Positions 13,861 through 17,299 of a stretch of 17,299 nt of DNA are shown one piece after another. The stretch comes from Puniceicoccales bacterium (GTDB taxonomy: Bacteria; Verrucomicrobiota; Verrucomicrobiia; Opitutales; UBA953). The stretch lies in the NCBI GenBank assembly GCA_031289285.1, contig JAITPT010000276.1, positions 1-17,299 on the forward strand, given 5' to 3'. Numbering within the stretch: position 1 is the stretch's first letter; each line of letters opens with the position of its first letter. Below the pieces are notes generated by a model. The model did not search any database. It saw only the letters and a list, made by a program, of their open reading frames with translations, and had not been told where the DNA came from. Both the position numbers and the translations under genes were made by a program.

Positions 13861-14003
13861 TTGTCGTTGGAAACTGAATACAAGCGGCGATGCAGCGACG
13901 TCGCAGTGGGCAGCGCAAACGGCCTTGTCGTTGGAAACTGAATACATTTCCCACGCACGAAAAACGGCGTCGCGGCGGGTCTTGTCGTTGGAAACTGAAT
14001 ACA
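13861..14003. repeat. Three 22-bp direct repeats upstream of the epimerase gene
   Basis: A 22-bp sequence with core GTCGTTGGAAACTGAATAC is identical at 13861-13882, 13925-13946 and 13982-14003. The gaps are 42 and 35 bp and unrelated to each other. The last copy ends 82 bp before the ATG at 14086. The repeat is short, not palindromic, and unevenly spaced, so it is not a standard CRISPR array. It could be a decayed array, a set of direct operator sites, or a dispersed repeat. Confidence 0.75.
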
Positions 14004-14085
14004 CGCGACGGCGCGACGGACGTGCGTTTCCCGCGCAACTCGCGCCTTCCCTTCCTGCGAGAAAACTTTTTCCATCCCGCGCATC

Positions 14086-15009
14086 ATGCGAGTTCTCATC
14101 ACAGGCGGCGCCGGATTTATCGGCAGCCATATCGCCGAACACTACCACGGACACGCCGAGGTGCGTGTGCTCGACAACCTCCGCACCGGCTTCCGGCGCA
14201 ACCTCGACGGCCTCGGCAGCGTCGAGTTCATCGAAGGCTCCGTCACCGACCGCGACCTCGTGCGCCGCGCCGTCGAGGGCGTGGACTACGTGTTTCACCT
14301 CGCCGCATTGGTGAGTGTGCCAGAGTCGGTGTCGGCACCGACGGAGTGCGCGAAAATCAACGTGCTCGGCCACCTCAACGTGCTCGAGGCAGCGGCAGAG
14401 GCGGGCGTGCGCAAACTCGTGTTCGCCAGCTCGGCGGCAGTCTATGGCTACGCGCCCGCCGTGCCGACGACCGAGACGGCGGTGCCCGCGCCCAAAAGCC
14501 CCTACGCGATCACCAAGCTCGACGGCGAATACTACAACGCGCTCTTCTCCGCCGACGGGCGCCTCGAGACGGCGAGCGTGCGCTTCTTCAATGTCTTCGG
14601 GCCGCGCCAAGACCCGAAGGGCGCGTATGCAGCGGCGGTGCCGATTTTCATCGGGCGCGCGCTTCGCGGGGAGACGCTCACAATCTTTGGCGACGGCGGG
14701 CAGACGCGCGATTTCATCTACGTCAAAGACATCGTCGGTGCGCTCGTTTTTCTGGCGGAGACGCCGGGGGCGACGGGCGTTTTCAACGCAGGCTACGGCG
14801 CGGTGACAACCATTGGCGCACTCGCGGAAAAAATCATCGCCGACACCAGCTCGCCCTCGCGCATTGAGCATTTGCCGGAACGCGCTGGCGACGTGCGCCA
14901 CTCCCGCGCCTGCGCCGATAAGCTCCTCGCCGCTGGCTGGCGTCCGAAGCACTCCTTCGACAGCGGCCTGACAGAGACCGTCGCGTTTTTTCAGAAGACA
15001 GCCGGATGA
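14086..15009 (+). CDS. NAD-dependent epimerase/dehydratase, UDP-sugar 4-epimerase-like
   Basis: The 307-aa protein is an extended short-chain dehydrogenase. TGGAGFIGS (6-14) is the NAD+ binding motif, VLDN (28-31) holds the acidic cofactor residue, HLAALVSVPES (71-81) follows, then SSAAVYG (115-121) and the catalytic Y140-x3-K144 in SPYAITK. RFFNVFGPRQDPKGAYAA (166-183) and the FGDGGQTRDFIYVKDIV block resemble UDP-glucose/UDP-GlcNAc 4-epimerases; the FGPRQDPKGAYAA segment is closest to WbpP-type enzymes in my recollection. It would supply UDP-Gal, UDP-GalNAc or a related sugar for polysaccharide synthesis, in the cytoplasm. Exact substrate not determinable here. The start at 14086 aligns with the canonical MRVLITGGAG opening; no strong ribosome-binding site is seen. 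Confidence 0.88.
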   Translation: MRVLITGGAGFIGSHIAEHYHGHAEVRVLDNLRTGFRRNLDGLGSVEFIEGSVTDRDLVRRAVEGVDYVFHLAALVSVPESVSAPTECAKINVLGHLNVLEAAAEAGVRKLVFASSAAVYGYAPAVPTTETAVPAPKSPYAITKLDGEYYNALFSADGRLETASVRFFNVFGPRQDPKGAYAAAVPIFIGRALRGETLTIFGDGGQTRDFIYVKDIVGALVFLAETPGATGVFNAGYGAVTTIGALAEKIIADTSSPSRIEHLPERAGDVRHSRACADKLLAAGWRPKHSFDSGLTETVAFFQKTAG

Positions 15010-15038
15010 GAACAGCCGGATAAAAGGAACGTGGGAGG

Positions 15039-15157
15039 AACCACGGATGAACACGAATAGGCACGAATAAAAAAATAAAAATCCAAACTCTCCTCCCTTT
15101 CCTCCCACACCTTCCCTCTCCTCACTCATTCGTGCCCATTCGTGCCCATCCGTGGTT
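15039..15157. repeat. Inverted pair of ~30-bp repeats between the epimerase and purM
   Basis: Arm 15039-15068 (AACCACGGATGAACACGAAT, then AGGCACGAAT) and arm 15128-15157 are reverse complements at 27 of 30 positions. Within each arm CACGAAT-type units are repeated, so each arm is itself a short degenerate direct repeat. The spacer contains an A-rich tract and pyrimidine-rich CTCC/CCTCCC runs. Similar ACCACGGATG..CACGAAT repeats are, as I recall, common between genes in Verrucomicrobia and Planctomycetes. It could form a large hairpin in the epimerase 3' UTR. Confidence 0.75.
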
Positions 15158-15252
15158 TCAACCCCGTTCCCCTCCCGCTTCCTCATTCTCTCACGCTTCC
15201 TCATTTCTTGTTTTCTCTCGAAAAAACACGCTGCCGCGTTTTGCTCCCGTTC

Positions 15253-16461
15253 ATGCAAACAACCGCTTCAACCGCCGACACCGGACGCTACGCAGGGCGC
15301 GGTGTCTCCGCCTCCAAACACGAAGTTCACGCCGCTGTGGACAAGCTCGACCGAGGCGTTTTCCCCGGCGCGTTTTGCAAAATCACCGAAGACTTTCTCA
15401 CGGGCGACCCCGCCCGCTGCAACCTCACCCACAGCGACGGCTCCGGCACAAAGTCGCTCCTCGCCTACCTCTGGTGGCGAGAGACTGGCGACGCCTCCGT
15501 CTTTCGCGGCATCGCGCAAGACAGCATCGTGATGAACATTGACGACCTGCTCTGCGCGGGTGTCACGGGCGGCGTCTTGCTCTCCTCGACCATCAACCGC
15601 AACGCCCGCCGCATCCCCGCCGCCGTGCTCGCGGAACTCATCAGCGGCGCGGAGGAGTTTCTCGAAACGCTGCGCAGCTACGGCTTCGACATCCGCAGCG
15701 GCGGCGGCGAAACCGCCGACGTCGGCGACCTCACCGCGACGCTCACCGTGGACTCCTGCGCGACGGCGGTTCCGCAACGCGACAGCGTGATAGACGCCTC
15801 GCGCATCTGCCCGGGTCTCGCGATTGTCGCGCTGGAGTCGGGGGCGGCGGCGGGTGCGGGCGGGCTTGGCGAAAACAGCGGCATTGGTTCAAACGGGCTT
15901 ACCAGTGCGCGTCACGAATTGCTCTGTAAATACTACGCCGAGACTTACCCAGAAACCTACGACGTGGGCATCCCTGCCGAACTCGCCTATTGCGGCCCCT
16001 TCCGTCTCGAAGACCCGCTCGAAGGCTCCTCGCTAACAATCGGGCAGGCGCTCCTTAGCCCGACGCGCACCTACGCGCCTTTTGTGCCGCGCCTCTTGCG
16101 AGAGCTGGGTGTGGCGCGGGTTTTCGGGCTGGTTCATTGCAGCGGCGGCGCGTTGACCAAGTGCCTGCGTTTCGGCACGGGTGTGCATTTTGTCAAAGAC
16201 AGCCTGTTGCCTGTCCCGCCGGTGTTTCGCGCCATTCAAAAAGCGAGTGGCACGACCTCTGCCGAGATGCACAAAGTCTATAACATGGGGCAGCGCTTGG
16301 AGGTGTTTGTCGCGCTGGAGGACGCCGCCGCTGTTGTCGCCTTGGCAAACTCGCTTGGTTTTGCCGCGCAAATCTCTGGTCGCACCGTCCCCTCGCAACG
16401 TCCCAACAACGCCAACCACATCACCCTAAAAACCGCAGACGGCGAAGTGTTGGAGTATTGA
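15253..16461 (+). CDS. purM: Phosphoribosylformylglycinamidine cyclo-ligase (AIR synthase), long Bacteroidetes-like form
   Basis: PurM uses ATP to close FGAM into AIR, step five of de novo purine synthesis, in the cytoplasm. From ATG at 15253 it is 402 aa, longer than E. coli PurM (345 aa). It matches the Bacteroides type in its opening RYAGRGVSASKHEVHAAVDK and DRGVFPGAFCKITEDFLTGD. Motifs: HSDGSGTKSLLAYLWW (60-75, ATP/phosphate loop), GIAQDSIVMNIDDLLCAG (86-103), GGGETADVGDL (150-160), GSNGLTSARHE, SPTRTYAPF, and LVHCSGGALTKCL. The reading frame is open upstream into the inverted-repeat region, but the family's N-terminus fits 15253. It stands alone among the purine genes here; the epimerase is upstream and a repeat element lies immediately downstream. 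Confidence 0.93.
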   Translation: MQTTASTADTGRYAGRGVSASKHEVHAAVDKLDRGVFPGAFCKITEDFLTGDPARCNLTHSDGSGTKSLLAYLWWRETGDASVFRGIAQDSIVMNIDDLLCAGVTGGVLLSSTINRNARRIPAAVLAELISGAEEFLETLRSYGFDIRSGGGETADVGDLTATLTVDSCATAVPQRDSVIDASRICPGLAIVALESGAAAGAGGLGENSGIGSNGLTSARHELLCKYYAETYPETYDVGIPAELAYCGPFRLEDPLEGSSLTIGQALLSPTRTYAPFVPRLLRELGVARVFGLVHCSGGALTKCLRFGTGVHFVKDSLLPVPPVFRAIQKASGTTSAEMHKVYNMGQRLEVFVALEDAAAVVALANSLGFAAQISGRTVPSQRPNNANHITLKTADGEVLEY

Positions 16462-16495
16462 CGGCGCACATGCCAGAAGCCAGTGCAATGAGGTT

Positions 16496-16787
16496 GGGGG
16501 GGGGAGGGAGCAGGAGGGGGAAGTAGGCATCCGCCTCTCGAAGGCGTGATAAATCATGCACTTACAAAACGGCGAACATTTTGGCCATTTGTTGTTTGCG
16601 AATTAAAAGGCAGCCATTTTTTTCACTTGACTCCGATGCGGTTCGTGCAGTTTTCCCTTGCGGTGACTACCACATGTTCACCGCGAGATTGTAGCGAGAC
16701 ACACACCACCAGCGTCTGACAACCCGATAATCTCGCCCCGAGCGGGGCTGCTTGGGTCAGAGCTTCCTCTCAAAGTAGCGAGGAACC
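16496..16787 (+). repeat. Dispersed ~300-bp structured element, copy 3
   Basis: This is the best-preserved copy besides 5180-5480. Order: G-run tract (nine Gs at 16496-16504, then GGG and GGGGG), AAGTAGGCATCCGCCTCTC, GATAAATCATGCACTTAC, a GGC/GCC hairpin (16571-16573 with 16584-16586), GCGAATTAAAAGGCAGCCA plus T-run and ACTTGACTCC, GTTCGTGCAG, TTTTCCCTTGC, ACACACCACCAGCGTCTG, AACCCGATAATCTCG, a 5-bp hairpin with 4-nt loop (16735-16748), and the end block CTCAAAGTAGCGAGGAACC. It lies between purM and the rhamnosidase gene in the sense direction, ending 45 bp before the latter's start. No credible ORF is inside. Confidence 0.8.
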
Positions 16788-16832
16788 AAAAAAAGGGGAA
16801 CATTCGTCAGCGTTTCAAGTCTTGTTCCACCT

Positions 16833-17299
16833 ATGCGACACTCTCGACTCTCCCGCCTACTAATCCTCGCCCTCGCTCTGGCCGCGCCGTCCGCGCTTCA
16901 CGCCGCCGCGCCCGCGCCCGACCGACTCACTACCGAATTGCTCGAACACACCGATTGCGTTTGGAAAGACGGACTTCGCGCCGACATCCCTCTGCAAAAA
17001 GTTTTTCCCGCCCGCGACGTCGCGCCCAAACATTTCCAAACCGTGGAAATCCGCAACGCCACGCCCGCATTCGGCTGGAATGTCAACAGCGCAAAACCCG
17101 CCACGCTCCAAACCGCCTGCCAAATCCTCGTCGCTTCTTCCGCCGAGCTACTTGCCCAAAACAAAGGCGACCTCTGGGATAGCGGGAAGCTCCGCACCGA
17201 CAACTCCGTGAGCGTCCCGTTCACAGGCAAACCGCTGCCCGCCGCCACCACCTGTTTTTGGAAAGTCAAGACATGGGACAACCACGGCGACGAAAGCGA
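16833..17299 (+). CDS. Exported GH78-type alpha-L-rhamnosidase, 5' part only
   Basis: ATG at 16833 opens a frame with no stop to the window edge (155 codons seen). Residues 1-25 form a signal peptide: MRHSRLSR, then the hydrophobic LLILALALAAPSALHA with likely cleavage at ALHA/AAP. From about residue 70 the sequence reads VEIRNATPAFGWNVNSAKP, then QTACQILVASSAELL, GDLWDSGKLRTDNSVSVPF and CFWKVKTWDNHGDES. This pattern is typical of the N-terminal beta-sandwich domain of bacterial GH78 alpha-L-rhamnosidases, which remove terminal rhamnose from plant or bacterial polysaccharides. The catalytic barrel is beyond the window. No ribosome-binding site is obvious. The ~300-bp repeat element lies directly upstream and may be part of its leader. 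Confidence 0.8.
   Translation, partial: MRHSRLSRLLILALALAAPSALHAAAPAPDRLTTELLEHTDCVWKDGLRADIPLQKVFPARDVAPKHFQTVEIRNATPAFGWNVNSAKPATLQTACQILVASSAELLAQNKGDLWDSGKLRTDNSVSVPFTGKPLPAATTCFWKVKTWDNHGDES

Noticed and set aside
13861..14003. CRISPR array
   Set aside because: Repeat is only 22 bp, spacing is uneven (42 and 35 bp), only three units, and no cas genes are in the window. Kept as a direct repeat with CRISPR remnant as a minor possibility.
13783..15258. Long minus-strand ORF of 491 codons
   Set aside because: It runs antisense to the well-supported epimerase and through repeats; its protein is Arg/Ala/His-rich without motifs.
1..17299. Insertion sequence, prophage, toxin-antitoxin or defence island
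   Set aside because: I looked for transposase, integrase, phage, toxin, nuclease or helicase genes and found none among the supported ORFs.

Overview
The window is GC-rich bacterial DNA that most resembles a Verrucomicrobiota genome, probably Opitutales/Opitutaceae-like. This is inferred from the mix of genes: a DUF1549/DUF1553-type protein, a Tat-exported Gfo/Idh/MocA oxidoreductase, a Rho with a long disordered N-terminus, a Bacteroidetes-like long PurM, and an exported GH78-type rhamnosidase. Weak or absent Shine-Dalgarno sequences fit this too. No rRNA, tRNA, transposase, integrase or cas gene was seen.

Layout. Bases 1-1250 are gene-poor: a diverged copy of a dispersed ~300-bp element (1-241), a 166-bp tandem repeat (242-612) that runs into a short coding remnant (606-756, minus), two tiny ORFs (797-898 plus; 908-1039 minus) and a long imperfect hairpin (1079-1252). 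Next come rho and tilS, both minus (rho 4706-3183, then tilS 3070-1340). Bases 4707-5930 are a repeat island: a core-motif copy, a second copy of the ~300-bp element, a fragment of the long hairpin, a 145-bp tandem repeat, and the terminator of the next gene. Then two exported minus-strand genes: a Tat-signal Gfo/Idh/MocA oxidoreductase (7352-5982) and a lipoprotein (about 9210-7552). A second long hairpin (9254-9423) separates these from plus-strand rpe (9519-10184) and a NahK-like sugar 1-kinase (10238-11335). A REP-like inverted repeat (11567-11652) lies beside a minus-strand DUF1549/DUF1553-like gene (13330-11678). An AT-run-rich leader region with a terminator and three 22-bp direct repeats precedes a UDP-sugar 4-epimerase-like gene (14086-15009). 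After another dispersed inverted repeat comes purM (15253-16461), the third copy of the ~300-bp element (16496-16787), and the 5' end of an exported GH78-type alpha-L-rhamnosidase (16833 to the window end).

Functionally the genes are a mix of housekeeping (tRNA modification, transcription termination, pentose phosphate, purine synthesis) and carbohydrate processing (rhamnosidase, sugar 1-kinase, UDP-sugar epimerase, exported oxidoreductase). I see no defence system. The most unusual content is non-coding: several unrelated repeat families packed into nearly every intergenic space. Two look like structured DNA or RNA: the ~300-bp element with hairpins kept at matching positions and a G-rich 5' tract, and the long hairpins whose arms differ in sequence but still pair around a shared core.
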